The position numbers and the translations under genes were made by a program. The notes under the pieces are model-generated. The model saw only the letters and a program-made list of their open reading frames with translations, made no database searches and had not been told where the DNA came from. Of a DNA stretch of 43,801 nucleotides, positions 15,339 through 23,808 are shown in pieces. The stretch comes from an uncultured Rhodospirillales bacterium (GTDB taxonomy: Bacteria > Pseudomonadota > Alphaproteobacteria > Reyranellales > Reyranellaceae), in assembly GCA_902825855.1 (NCBI GenBank), contig CADECW010000061.1, positions 1 to 43,801 of the forward strand. Reading direction: 5' to 3'. Each line of letters opens with the position of its first letter. Positions within the stretch are counted from its first letter, which is position 1.

Positions 15339-17579
15339 TCAGCCCCGCCGATGCAGCGCGGTGCGGCTGCGCCGGACACCCACCACGAGCAGCGCAGCGG
15401 CAACCACCGCGGCCAGCACCAGTCCGATGTGTCGCCACGCCGAGCCAGCCATCTTCTCGACCCAGCCCATGATCCGCCGCTGCCAGAACGACTTCGCCGC
15501 CTCGAAATCGGGCGGCGGGCACGTCCGGCCAAACGCTTTCGCCCACGGCTGATAGGCGCCAGTCGACACATAGCGTTGATAGATAGCCTGAGCTCGGGCT
15601 TCGTCACTGCTGGCGAAGGCATATCGCGCCGCCCAACAGAGCGTGGCGGCGTAGGCCTGCGATCTTTGCGGCAGCAGGTCGGCCGCTGCGAGCGCCCGTT
15701 CGGCGGCAATCGGCCGATAGTGGAACCGGGTATCGGGCTTGGGAGCACTTGCAGCAAAACGGCTTGCCTCGTCCGATCCGAGCAGCGGACTCGGTGGTTT
15801 GTCCTCACCGCTTGGGCTCGCCTGGCCGATGCCCGAGGGGAAGTTGCCGTCCATCACAGTTTCATCGGGCGGGCCTTCCGTTCCCATCAGCCCCATGCCC
15901 TTCACACGGGTCATCTGGGCAAGCTTGAACAGAGCTTCGGCCCGAGTGACTCGTTGCCACGGCCATTCCGGCCAGCCCGGTCGCGCAGCCTCGACAGCGG
16001 CGAGGTATTCGCGCGCATCCTCGACATCGGCGCGGTCCCGATCACGTTCGTCCGCTGTCGAACCCGTCGCCCGCGGCGGAAAGTAGGAGACCGCCTCGTT
16101 TGTCCGACCGACCCGGACCAGCCGCCGCGCCAGCAAGGCGCGCAGGTTCGCAACAGGATCGGGCTCATCCGACCGAGCCTGCGGCGCCGGCGGAATCGGC
16201 AAGCCGTCGACGAACGCCTTGAGCTCATCGACGGTCAGCACGCGTTCGGCGACGTAGATGACGTCACCCCAGTAGGTCGCCGCAACAGGGAACAGCAGCT
16301 GCAGGGAATCGCGATATTCCCCCTGACTTAGTCGCATGACCGCGACTTCCCCGCGCAGTCGGGTTTTGGCGTCCTGGTCGAGCGACGTCGCCGCCGGGCC
16401 GTCTTGCCCGACCGCCGTCAAAGCAGCTGTCCAATCCTTCACGGCGTCAGCGCGCTCGCCGCGACGCAGCGCCAGCTTGGCGCGCACCCACAGCCCCAAT
16501 GGCTGGCTGGCCTTTTCCGACAGCTTCTCGGCGAGATCGTAGCGGCCCGCCTGATACGCCAGGGCGGCCAGACGATCGAGGTCGGGCCCGGGCGCGGGCG
16601 CGGGCTGCGACAGGACGGCTTCGATCGTAGCGGCAACAATCGCGTCGATATTCTCCATGTCCCAGGTGTAGTCGGGCTGTTTCGAGGCGATGTAGGCCAC
16701 GAGCAGTCGGCGAACGATCGGTTCGGCGAGGATGCGGCGGAGATCGACGTTTGGACCCATCAGCAGTCGAGCCACCTCGCCCAGTGACAACAGACCAACC
16801 TTCGATCCGCGCCTGGCCTGCTCGGCGTACAGGCGGACGGCATTTGCGATCAGGCGAGGAGCGGCCGCATCGTCGTTCGCGGACTCCGGCACGGGCCAAG
16901 GCGACTCGACCAGGCCCGACTCGATCAGATCCAGACGTGCCTCCTCGCCGAAGCTTGCAACCGCGAGACCCATGGGATCCGGAGCACCTGCCTCGGCATA
17001 GCGGCGCACCGCCTGGAAGTCGGCGCGCGCCGGCGCAAACTGCCCCAGGCGCTGGTTGATGCGACCACGCATGTAAGCCGCCGTGACGGCGCGAACCTTC
17101 CTCTGTTCGGCAGGCAGGCGATCGATCGCCTGAAAGTAGGCCATCGCCGAGTCGAGACGATCGGCGTGATATTCGGCAGCGCCGGCAAGATAGTCGGCCA
17201 CTGCGACGGGAAGACCCGCCGCGGCCGCCTTCGCCGCATCGCCGCTGTCCGCGCGTCGCGCCGCCTCGAGGCGGGCCACGAGCCCGTCGTTCGACGCGGC
17301 CGGCATGAGGCCCTGCCACGCACCGGATTGGATTTCCTCGCGCTCAGCGTTAAAGGCCTCGTCGTCGACGGGCCTGTCGGACTCGACCGTGCGCAGACTA
17401 TCCGTGGGACCTTCGACAAGGCGCGACATCTCAAAGGCGAAGTTGAGCTCGACGGGCGCGTTCACCGTCTCCTCGCGACTGTCCAGCAGCTGCCAAGGGA
17501 AGTTCGGCCCGCAGGCGAGTGCTACTCCAATGCAAGCCGCGACCAGCAGGGCAGCCACGCCGATTCTAGTGGACGACAT
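15339..17579 (-). CDS. large exported protein with TPR-like repeats and C-terminal membrane helix, unknown function
   Basis: A 746-residue protein I do not recognise beyond its architecture. Residues 1-22 form a signal peptide (LLVAACIGVALA) followed by Cys23, so it may be a lipoprotein, although the lipobox ALA-C is not canonical. Most of the body is alanine-rich helical pairs resembling tetratricopeptide or Sel1-like repeats (for example AEYHADRLDSAMAYFQAID, RGRINQRLGQFAPARADF, ALAYQAGRYDLAEKL). Near the C-terminus is one transmembrane helix (IGLVLAAVVAAALLVVGV) with an arginine-rich tail, so most of the chain would face the periplasm. Its start lies within the last 14 bases of the DUF3142 gene, and the two clearly form one operon. 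Confidence 0.75.
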   Translation of the reverse strand: MSSTRIGVAALLVAACIGVALACGPNFPWQLLDSREETVNAPVELNFAFEMSRLVEGPTDSLRTVESDRPVDDEAFNAEREEIQSGAWQGLMPAASNDGLVARLEAARRADSGDAAKAAAAGLPVAVADYLAGAAEYHADRLDSAMAYFQAIDRLPAEQRKVRAVTAAYMRGRINQRLGQFAPARADFQAVRRYAEAGAPDPMGLAVASFGEEARLDLIESGLVESPWPVPESANDDAAAPRLIANAVRLYAEQARRGSKVGLLSLGEVARLLMGPNVDLRRILAEPIVRRLLVAYIASKQPDYTWDMENIDAIVAATIEAVLSQPAPAPGPDLDRLAALAYQAGRYDLAEKLSEKASQPLGLWVRAKLALRRGERADAVKDWTAALTAVGQDGPAATSLDQDAKTRLRGEVAVMRLSQGEYRDSLQLLFPVAATYWGDVIYVAERVLTVDELKAFVDGLPIPPAPQARSDEPDPVANLRALLARRLVRVGRTNEAVSYFPPRATGSTADERDRDRADVEDAREYLAAVEAARPGWPEWPWQRVTRAEALFKLAQMTRVKGMGLMGTEGPPDETVMDGNFPSGIGQASPSGEDKPPSPLLGSDEASRFAASAPKPDTRFHYRPIAAERALAAADLLPQRSQAYAATLCWAARYAFASSDEARAQAIYQRYVSTGAYQPWAKAFGRTCPPPDFEAAKSFWQRRIMGWVEKMAGSAWRHIGLVLAAVVAAALLVVGVRRSRTALHRRG

Positions 17580-18759
17580 CGAGCACCCTTTCCGGTGCAG
17601 CGCACCGGGCCCAGCCTATGATGCGTTTGCGATTGGCGCGCAGCCGGCCGTTGCCGGTCGCCTCGAGCACCAGCGGTCCACCGGCAGCGGCGAGCCTGAA
17701 GCCATTGGCGCCGTCCGCCGCCTCGCACCCCGGTCCGAGCCGAACCTGGCGGGGCAATGCGGTATCGACAGGTCCGTCGTTCGACAAGGTCACGGTCCAG
17801 AGGCCAGCGCGCTCCGCTGGCACCAAACCCGCACTCAGCCGGGCCGGCGGCAGCTCACCCGCGATCACCGCCCGCCATGTCTGCAGGCTCCAGGCGCGCG
17901 AGTCGGCTTCGGTCGGCAGCCGGAACCAGGCGATGCCGACCAGGCCTTCCGGCGCGCCAAGCCGCATCGCCTTCAGGAATTTGAGGACGGCCTCGGGCGA
18001 AGCGGTGAGCAGCTCGCCGCTGGTCGCGCCGGCGCGCAAGGGCATCTCGCCCTCGACGCTCGCCAGCCGTCCGTCCGGCCTCCAGGTCACGCGTACGTCA
18101 TAGGCGGGAAGCGCCACTCGGAACGGTCGTCGAACACGCCGGTCGAACTCGTGGACCCAACGCTCGGCCTGGTCCGGGTCGAACAGGCCGCGGCGCGGAT
18201 CGTCCACGGCGTGGACCTGCAGGACGATCTCGTCGAGATCCCTCGTCAGCCGCTCGAGCTGGCTGGAAGTCATCCAGGTCGGCAGAGCCGTGATCGAGAG
18301 TTTCAGGGTCGACGTCAGGCGTGACTTGAGCGCGGCAAGGAAGCGGGTGTAGGTCGCGAGCTTGGAGGTCGGGCAGTCATAGTCTATCTCGACGCCGGCG
18401 AGCGCCGCCGACACCGGCTCGATCTGCGCCATGACCTGGTCGACCATCGCCGTTACCCGCGCCTCGTCGAGTCGACCGTCGATGCGGATCACGCCGATCA
18501 CCGGCCGCTGCGTCGCCCGGACCTCGGGCCAGGGAACGCCGACTTTCGTCCACCGGCCCGACGCGTCGGCTTCGGCCAGCAGCAGACGCCAGGCGCGAAC
18601 AATGTCGGACGAGCGGCTGACGCTCGAAATCACATGAGGCGTCCAGGCCCGCTGCCAGACATAGGCATCGTGAGGCAGGGACGCCGCCGAGGCGCGAATC
18701 TGGGGCACCGAACCCGACAATCCGATCACGCACAAGAACAACGCGGCGATCAACCGCAT
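17566..18759 (-). CDS. DUF3142 family exported protein
   Basis: This 397-residue protein matches DUF3142. A signal peptide (RLIAALFLCVIGLSGSVP) is followed by the family-like start HDAYVWQRAWTPHV and a probable TIM-barrel body with VIGVIRIDG, then VEIDYDCP and LKLSITALPTW, and EIVLQVHAVDD. The DYD segment at the end of a barrel strand resembles acidic active-site positions of glycoside-hydrolase-like barrels, but no activity is known to me. ATG 18759 is preceded by GAGGAAGG; the upstream ATG at 18783 is less likely. It overlaps the following 746-residue protein gene by 14 bases, suggesting the two act together in the periplasm. Confidence 0.78.
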   Translation of the reverse strand: MRLIAALFLCVIGLSGSVPQIRASAASLPHDAYVWQRAWTPHVISSVSRSSDIVRAWRLLLAEADASGRWTKVGVPWPEVRATQRPVIGVIRIDGRLDEARVTAMVDQVMAQIEPVSAALAGVEIDYDCPTSKLATYTRFLAALKSRLTSTLKLSITALPTWMTSSQLERLTRDLDEIVLQVHAVDDPRRGLFDPDQAERWVHEFDRRVRRPFRVALPAYDVRVTWRPDGRLASVEGEMPLRAGATSGELLTASPEAVLKFLKAMRLGAPEGLVGIAWFRLPTEADSRAWSLQTWRAVIAGELPPARLSAGLVPAERAGLWTVTLSNDGPVDTALPRQVRLGPGCEAADGANGFRLAAAGGPLVLEATGNGRLRANRKRIIGWARCAAPERVLDVVH

Positions 18760-18918
18760 GACGCCTTCCTCTGGAGCCGTCACCGGCCCACCTGAAGTCT
18801 ACACCATCTCGCAGAGAGATTCCCTCGGCCTCGCCAGGCGGGCGATGCGCGCGGCCCGGCTTGGTCGACGGATGCGAGCTGGGATATCATTGGCCGGCTT
18901 GTCTTTCGGGAGCCTGCC

Positions 18919-20094
18919 ATGACGCTCGCCACTGCCACCGAAACCATCTCCGGCCCGCTCAGCGCCGTCGATCACGTGCGCGCCATGAGCGAGTACGGCC
19001 GGCGCGCCGAGGCGCGGGCCTATGCGCTGGGCAATCGCGGACCGATCCGCGTCGGCGCCGACGGCAAGCTGCTCCCCGAGATCCTCGAATCGTATTGGGA
19101 AAACGGCTTCTACGTCTTTCAGGGTGTCACAGGACCTGAGGAACTCGCCGAACTGCGCGCCGACATCGACGCCGTGCTGTCGCGTGCACCGGTCACGCCG
19201 GATGCGACGGTCGATCGCCAGGGACGGCAGGCCACCGAGCATGGGATCCTGAAGCCGCCCTATCGCTGGGCCAAGCCGTTGAGCGATCCCGTCGGCGGCA
19301 CCGACGCCAACAACGGCCGGCATCCGGCGGCCATGCTGCAACCCGAGCCGGGCAAGGACGCGCCGACCTGGACCATCGAGCTGCTCGACGGCAACCTTCA
19401 TCTGAGCGATGCCTGCCTGCGTCTCTACGGCCATCCTGGATTGCTGACGGCCGCGGCCTCGATACTCGGCGACGATTTCGTGCCCTACAACGAGGTGACC
19501 TTCGTCAAGGAGCCGGGCCTCGGCCCGTCGGTCGCCTGGCATCAGGACGGCACGACCCACTGGAATGCAGCCGACTGGGACCAGGGCGCGCACGGCTTCA
19601 ACTTCATGACCCAGCTCTATCCCAGCACGGCGGCCAACGGCGTCTGGGTGCTGCCGGGCAGCCACAAGCGCGGCAGGGCCGACATCAAGCGGATGGTAGC
19701 CGACAGCGGCTCGGACCGCATCGAGGGCGCGGTGCCGATGCTCTGCGAAGCCGGCGATACGATCGTGACCAACCGCCAGCTGGTGCATGGCTCCTTCGCC
19801 AACAGCTCGCCCGATCGCCGCATCACGCTGAATGCCGGATTCTTCCCGCGCAAGCGCGTGCTGAACGTCACGACGCGACGCCTGAACGGCAAAGTCGAGA
19901 CCTACGACCAGGCGCGCATCGAAGCGCGTACACGCATCCTGCAGATCGCGATCGACGCGCGCCGGCAGCGCTTTCCGCACGAGACGCCCTACGCTTACCG
20001 CCCGCTGGTGGGCCGCGAGCACGAGAACCGCTGGAACGAGGCGACTCGCGCCAAGGTGCTGAAGAACTACAACCAGCTCGACATGTTCATCTGA
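18919..20094 (+). CDS. phytanoyl-CoA dioxygenase (PhyH) family Fe(II)/2-oxoglutarate oxygenase
   Basis: The 391-residue protein is a PhyH-type non-heme iron oxygenase. The iron-binding HxD is in SVAWHQDGTTHW, the distal histidine in NRQLVHGSFANSS, and the 2-oxoglutarate-binding arginine in SPDRRITLNAGFF. WVLPGSHKRGR is another strong family signature. Such enzymes hydroxylate small substrates or CoA esters using O2 and 2-oxoglutarate. It is a single-gene unit with GGGAG before its ATG. It is divergent from the DUF3142 gene (160-base gap, no clear promoter seen) and convergent with the catabolic operon ending at 20117. Whether it belongs to that pathway is uncertain. Confidence 0.9.
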   Translation: MTLATATETISGPLSAVDHVRAMSEYGRRAEARAYALGNRGPIRVGADGKLLPEILESYWENGFYVFQGVTGPEELAELRADIDAVLSRAPVTPDATVDRQGRQATEHGILKPPYRWAKPLSDPVGGTDANNGRHPAAMLQPEPGKDAPTWTIELLDGNLHLSDACLRLYGHPGLLTAAASILGDDFVPYNEVTFVKEPGLGPSVAWHQDGTTHWNAADWDQGAHGFNFMTQLYPSTAANGVWVLPGSHKRGRADIKRMVADSGSDRIEGAVPMLCEAGDTIVTNRQLVHGSFANSSPDRRITLNAGFFPRKRVLNVTTRRLNGKVETYDQARIEARTRILQIAIDARRQRFPHETPYAYRPLVGREHENRWNEATRAKVLKNYNQLDMFI

Positions 20095-20116
20095 CCACAG
20101 GTGAGAACAGACCCGA

Positions 20117-21736
20117 TCACCGCCGCTTGACGGTGATACCGGCGGCCTCGCGATCCCAGGTGCGGTCGGTGATGCCGCGTTCACGCAGCTTGTACTTCTG
20201 TATCTTGCCGTTCTCCGTCGCCGGCAGGACGTCGACGAACTCGAGGAAGCGCGGCACGGCGAAGTAGGGCATGCGCGCCTCGCAGAAACGGATGATCGCG
20301 ACCTCGTCGAGCCTGCTGCCGGGCTGACGCACGATCGCTGCCATCACCTCGTCCTCGGCGAGTTCCGAGCGCACGGGATAGGCGGCGGCGGTGGCGATCT
20401 CGGGGTGGCTCAGCAGCACCTGCTCGACCTCGAAGGAGGACACGTTCTCGCCGCGCCTGCGGATTGCGTCCTTCAGGCGGTCGACGAACTTGTAGTAGCC
20501 GTCGGGCTCGCGGATGACCCGGTCGCCACTATGGAACCAGAGGTTCCGCCAGGCCTCGACCGTCTTTTCCGGCGTGCCGAAATAGCCGGTGGCGAAGGCG
20601 AAGGGCGCCTCGGCGCGCAGCATCAGCTCGCCCGGCGTGCCATCCGGCACCTCGTTGTCGTCGTCGTCGACGACCCGCGCGGCGAAGCCCTCGAACAGGC
20701 GGCCCATGGTGCCCGGCTTGCACTCGGCGATCGGCGAGCCGATCACGAAATTGGTCTCGGTCGATCCGTAGCCGTCGAGCAGCGCGATGCCGGTGCGTCT
20801 GGTGAAGTCGGCATGGAAGTGACCGGGTACGCCGGGCGCCAGCGCGATGCGCGTGCGATGTTGCTGCTCAGCGGCCTCGGGCTCGCGCGACAGCAGGATC
20901 GGCACCATCGCGCCCAACAGATAGGTCACCGTCGCGCGCCGCGCCGCCAGCGTGGTGAAGAAGGCCGAGGCCGAGAAGCGGCTTTCGAAGATCGCCGTCG
21001 CGCCGGTGATCAGCGCCTGAAAGAGGGTGTTGAGCGCATTGGTGTGGAAAAGCGGCAGAGTGGTGCAGAGGATGTCGTCGCCGCTGACGCCGAGCAGGTG
21101 CGCCGTGTTGACGCCCCACCAGAAGAACTGCGCATGCGGGCAGCACACGCCCTTCGACGGGCCGGTGGTGCCGGAGGTGTACAGGATCGCCAGCGTGTCG
21201 CTCGGCCGGACCGACGCTGCGGGCTCGACTTCGCCCAATGCCGGCAGAGGCCGGGCGATCGGCGGCACATTCGCGCCGCCCGGCGGATCGATGATCCAGA
21301 TCATCTGCAGAGGCAGGGTCGCGAGATCGATATGCTCCAGCGCGCCCAGCAAGGCGGCCTCGAGCACCAGCAGCCTGGCGCCGGAATTCTCCAGGATGTG
21401 GCGCAGCTGCAGGCCGCGCGAGGCGGTGTTGATCGGTACCAGGATGACGCCGAGCCAGGCGGCGCCGAGGAAGATCTCGACGAACTCGTGCCGGTTCTCG
21501 CAGATCAGCGCCACGCGATCGCCCTGACCTACGCCCGCGGCACGCAGCCGGCCGGCCGAGCGCGCCGCGATCTCGGGCGCCTCGGCAAAGCTCCAACGCT
21601 GCTCTCCCGCCTGCACCAGCGGCCTGGCGCCGAATTTGTTGGCCTGAGCCTGCAGCATGACCGGCACGCTGCGATCGCCGGGGGCGAAGAAGCGGCCGGC
21701 ATCGAGCGGTTCACGCGTCGTCATTGCGGCATCCAT
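20117..21736 (-). CDS. acyl-CoA ligase (AMP-forming), possibly for dioxindole-3-acetate or a related aryl acid
   Basis: A 539-residue ANL-superfamily ligase of the crotonobetaine/carnitine-CoA ligase-like type. The P-loop is YTSGTTGPSKGV, the A5 motif DGYGSTETNFV, the A7 motif in LWFHSGDRV, the hinge YYKFVDRLKDAIRRRGENVS and the catalytic C-terminal lysine in ATENGKIQKYKLRE. It makes an acyl-adenylate, then the CoA thioester. It is the last gene of the ten-gene leftward operon, 3 bases after the MarR stop. In the proposed pathway it would activate the carboxylate side chain left after ring dioxygenation so that the thiolase-like aldolase can cut it; this is inference. An ATG four codons later (21724) is an alternative start. 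Confidence 0.88.
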   Translation of the reverse strand: MDAAMTTREPLDAGRFFAPGDRSVPVMLQAQANKFGARPLVQAGEQRWSFAEAPEIAARSAGRLRAAGVGQGDRVALICENRHEFVEIFLGAAWLGVILVPINTASRGLQLRHILENSGARLLVLEAALLGALEHIDLATLPLQMIWIIDPPGGANVPPIARPLPALGEVEPAASVRPSDTLAILYTSGTTGPSKGVCCPHAQFFWWGVNTAHLLGVSGDDILCTTLPLFHTNALNTLFQALITGATAIFESRFSASAFFTTLAARRATVTYLLGAMVPILLSREPEAAEQQHRTRIALAPGVPGHFHADFTRRTGIALLDGYGSTETNFVIGSPIAECKPGTMGRLFEGFAARVVDDDDNEVPDGTPGELMLRAEAPFAFATGYFGTPEKTVEAWRNLWFHSGDRVIREPDGYYKFVDRLKDAIRRRGENVSSFEVEQVLLSHPEIATAAAYPVRSELAEDEVMAAIVRQPGSRLDEVAIIRFCEARMPYFAVPRFLEFVDVLPATENGKIQKYKLRERGITDRTWDREAAGITVKRR

Positions 21737-21739
21737 CGG

Positions 21740-22258
21740 TCAGCTCTTCACATGAAGGTCGAGGTTGCGCTGCAGCAGGGTCAGGTTCTGCAGCAGCTCG
21801 GATTGCGCCTCCGAGCTCAGCTCGCCCAGGATCGACACCACCCACTCCTCGTGCCGGTGCGCCATGCGCAGGAAACTGTCGCGGCCCTTGCGCGTCAGCC
21901 GCACGATCATGCTGCGGCGATCCTTGGGATCCTCGCGGCGCGTCACCAGGCCGGCCCCTGCCAGCTTGTCGACCAGGCCTGTGATGGCGCCGTTCGAAAC
22001 GATCAGGCGGCGAGACAGCTCGGACATGGTGAGGCCGTCGGGGAAACGTTCGAGCTGGGACATCACGTCGAAGCGCGCCATCGACGTCTTGAACTCCTTG
22101 CGCAGACGCTGGCTCAGGATGCTCTCCATCTTCATCGAACAGGAGATCATGCGCAGCCACAGCCGGAGCTCGAGATGGCCTTTGCCGACGACCGGCATTT
22201 CCAGGCTCAGGGGATCGCGCATTCGAGGCGCTGCCGGTTTGACGATGACGTCGCTCAT
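21740..22258 (-). CDS. MarR family transcriptional regulator
   Basis: The 172-residue protein has a winged helix-turn-helix of the MarR family: FDVMSQLERFPDGLTMSELSRRLIVSNGAITGLVDKLAGAGLVTRREDPKDRRSMIVRLT, where the helix-turn-helix precedes the beta-wing with its DRRS tip. Flanking helices form the dimer interface. ATG 22258 has AAGGAG at good spacing; the longer reading from 22366 overlaps the SDR gene. It is embedded in the dioxygenase/ior operon, so it is probably an autoregulator that senses the pathway substrate. MarR proteins are the known regulators of bacterial auxin-degradation loci. A candidate operator is the AGGATTGAA repeats at 31772-31859. It resembles the second MarR at 40515 and the two may be paralogues. 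Confidence 0.92.
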   Translation of the reverse strand: MSDVIVKPAAPRMRDPLSLEMPVVGKGHLELRLWLRMISCSMKMESILSQRLRKEFKTSMARFDVMSQLERFPDGLTMSELSRRLIVSNGAITGLVDKLAGAGLVTRREDPKDRRSMIVRLTRKGRDSFLRMAHRHEEWVVSILGELSSEAQSELLQNLTLLQRNLDLHVKS

Positions 22259-22268
22259 GGCAACTCCT

Positions 22269-23009
22269 TCAGATGACGAGGGTGCCGACACTGGCACCAC
22301 CGCAGACATAGAGGACCTGGCCGGTGACGAACGAGGACTCGGCGGACGCGAAGAACAGCACGGCATTGGCGACGTCCTCGGGCCGGCCCAGCCGCTTCAT
22401 GGGGATGGCGCTGGCGAGCGCGGTTTCGCGTTCGCTGCCCGCCGGCACGATCTCGTGGAACATTTGCGTGCCCTGAATCGGGCCGGGCGCCACCATGTTG
22501 ACGGTGATGCCGTGCGGCGCGAGTTCCAGCGCCCAGGTGCGGCCCATTCCGATGATGCCGGCCTTGGTCGCCGAATAGGCGGTGCGGCCATGCGCTCCCA
22601 GCGCGGCGCGCGAGGAGATCAGCACGACGCGGCCGAAGCCCGCTTCCTTCATGCCGGGCAGCACGGCCGACAGCAGCGAAAGCGGCGCGCCGAGATGGAG
22701 CTGGGCCAGCGCCGCGATATCGCCTGCCTTCGCCTGCTCGATCGGGTTGGGCCGGATGACGCCGGCATTGTGAACGATGTGCGTGACGCGGCGGTCGCGC
22801 GCGATCTCCTGGGCGACCTGCGTGGTCGCCTCGGCATCGAACAGGTCGACGGCACGGCTTTCCAGATTCGCGTGCGACCAGCCGGGCTTGTCCAGCGCCA
22901 GCGACACGACGCGATAGCCGCGCGCGAGCATTGCCTTGGCGATCGCGGCGCCTATGCCGCCGCTGGCGCCGGTGACGATGGCGGTGGGGGTGGCGGTGCC
23001 TTCGCTCAC
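22269..23009 (-). CDS. short-chain dehydrogenase/reductase (SDR)
   Basis: This 246-residue classical SDR has the cofactor motif TGASGGIG near the N-terminus, HNAGVIRPN, the catalytic serine in LISSRAA, the YSATK active-site Tyr/Lys pair, and VAPGPIQGT. All key residues are present, so it should be an active NAD(P)-dependent oxidoreductase. The GTG at 23009 overlaps the cyclase stop by 4 bases and has GGAG upstream. Its place between cyclase and MarR gene shows it belongs to the leftward operon. Within an indole-acid route it might oxidise a dihydrodiol or hydroxylated intermediate, or reduce isatin-type ketones; the reaction is not determined. Confidence 0.9.
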   Translation of the reverse strand: MSEGTATPTAIVTGASGGIGAAIAKAMLARGYRVVSLALDKPGWSHANLESRAVDLFDAEATTQVAQEIARDRRVTHIVHNAGVIRPNPIEQAKAGDIAALAQLHLGAPLSLLSAVLPGMKEAGFGRVVLISSRAALGAHGRTAYSATKAGIIGMGRTWALELAPHGITVNMVAPGPIQGTQMFHEIVPAGSERETALASAIPMKRLGRPEDVANAVLFFASAESSFVTGQVLYVCGGASVGTLVI

Positions 23010-23794
23010 GCGGCACTCCGCGGGACCAGCGCGAGCACGCGCAACGGGCTGCCCGAACCGCGGCGGATCTTCAGAGGCGCGGCGAGGACCACGGAGCCTG
23101 TCGGCGGCAGAAGATCGAGATTCGTCAGGCACTGCAGGCCGTAGCGGCCCTTGCCATGCATATAGTAGTGCGCGGGGTAAGGCGGATTGAAATGGAAGGC
23201 CTGGCCCGCATCGGTGCCGATCGTTTCGGTGCCGAGCCCATGGACGTCGCGCTCCTCCACCAGGAAGCGCACGACCTCGGGACACGGCCCCGGCGTGTGC
23301 TGGCCGTCCTCGCGCATGTTGACGTACTCGCGTCCGGAGCGCTTGGACCAGTCGGTGCGCAACAGCACCCAGTTGCGTGACGGGATGCGGCCGTGCTGCT
23401 TCTCCCACGCTTCGACATCCGCGACGGTGAGCTCGTAATCGGGGTTCCTGGCCGACTGGCTGGAGATATCGATGACGACGGCCGGGGCGATGAAGTCGCC
23501 GGGCGGAATCGTGTCGACCGAGTTGTGCGGCAGGTCCTTGCCGGAGATCCAGTGCACCGGCGCGTCGAAATGCGTGCCGGTATGCTCGCCCATGGAGATG
23601 TTGTTCCAGTACCAGGCCGAGCCGCGCTCGTCGTAGCGTGACACCTCCTCCATGCGGAAGGGCGCGCACTGGCCAAGCTCGGGCGGCATGACGATTGTTG
23701 GGAATTCCGGCGTCAGCGTATGGGTGAGATCGACGACGTCGATCTCACCCTGGGCAATGGCGCCGGCGAAGGCCAGCAGGTTGGAAGAGACCAT
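23006..23794 (-). CDS. cyclase family protein (isatin hydrolase / kynurenine formamidase type)
   Basis: A 262-residue metal-dependent hydrolase of the cyclase family. The metal-binding HxGTHxDxPxH motif is seen as HTGTHFDAPVH (H71, H75, D77, H81), and the C-terminal part includes GLGTETIGTDAG, typical of the larger members. The length fits isatin hydrolases rather than the shorter KynB-type kynurenine formamidases. Isatin hydrolase opens the lactam of isatin to isatinate. The surrounding Rieske dioxygenase, IorAB and anthraniloyl-CoA genes favour that role, by inference. ATG 23794 has AGGAG upstream. It follows the DUF35-SDR fusion by 14 bases and overlaps the SDR start. Confidence 0.86.
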   Translation of the reverse strand: MVSSNLLAFAGAIAQGEIDVVDLTHTLTPEFPTIVMPPELGQCAPFRMEEVSRYDERGSAWYWNNISMGEHTGTHFDAPVHWISGKDLPHNSVDTIPPGDFIAPAVVIDISSQSARNPDYELTVADVEAWEKQHGRIPSRNWVLLRTDWSKRSGREYVNMREDGQHTPGPCPEVVRFLVEERDVHGLGTETIGTDAGQAFHFNPPYPAHYYMHGKGRYGLQCLTNLDLLPPTGSVVLAAPLKIRRGSGSPLRVLALVPRSAA

Positions 23795-23808
23795 GTCGCC
23801 GCTCCTGC

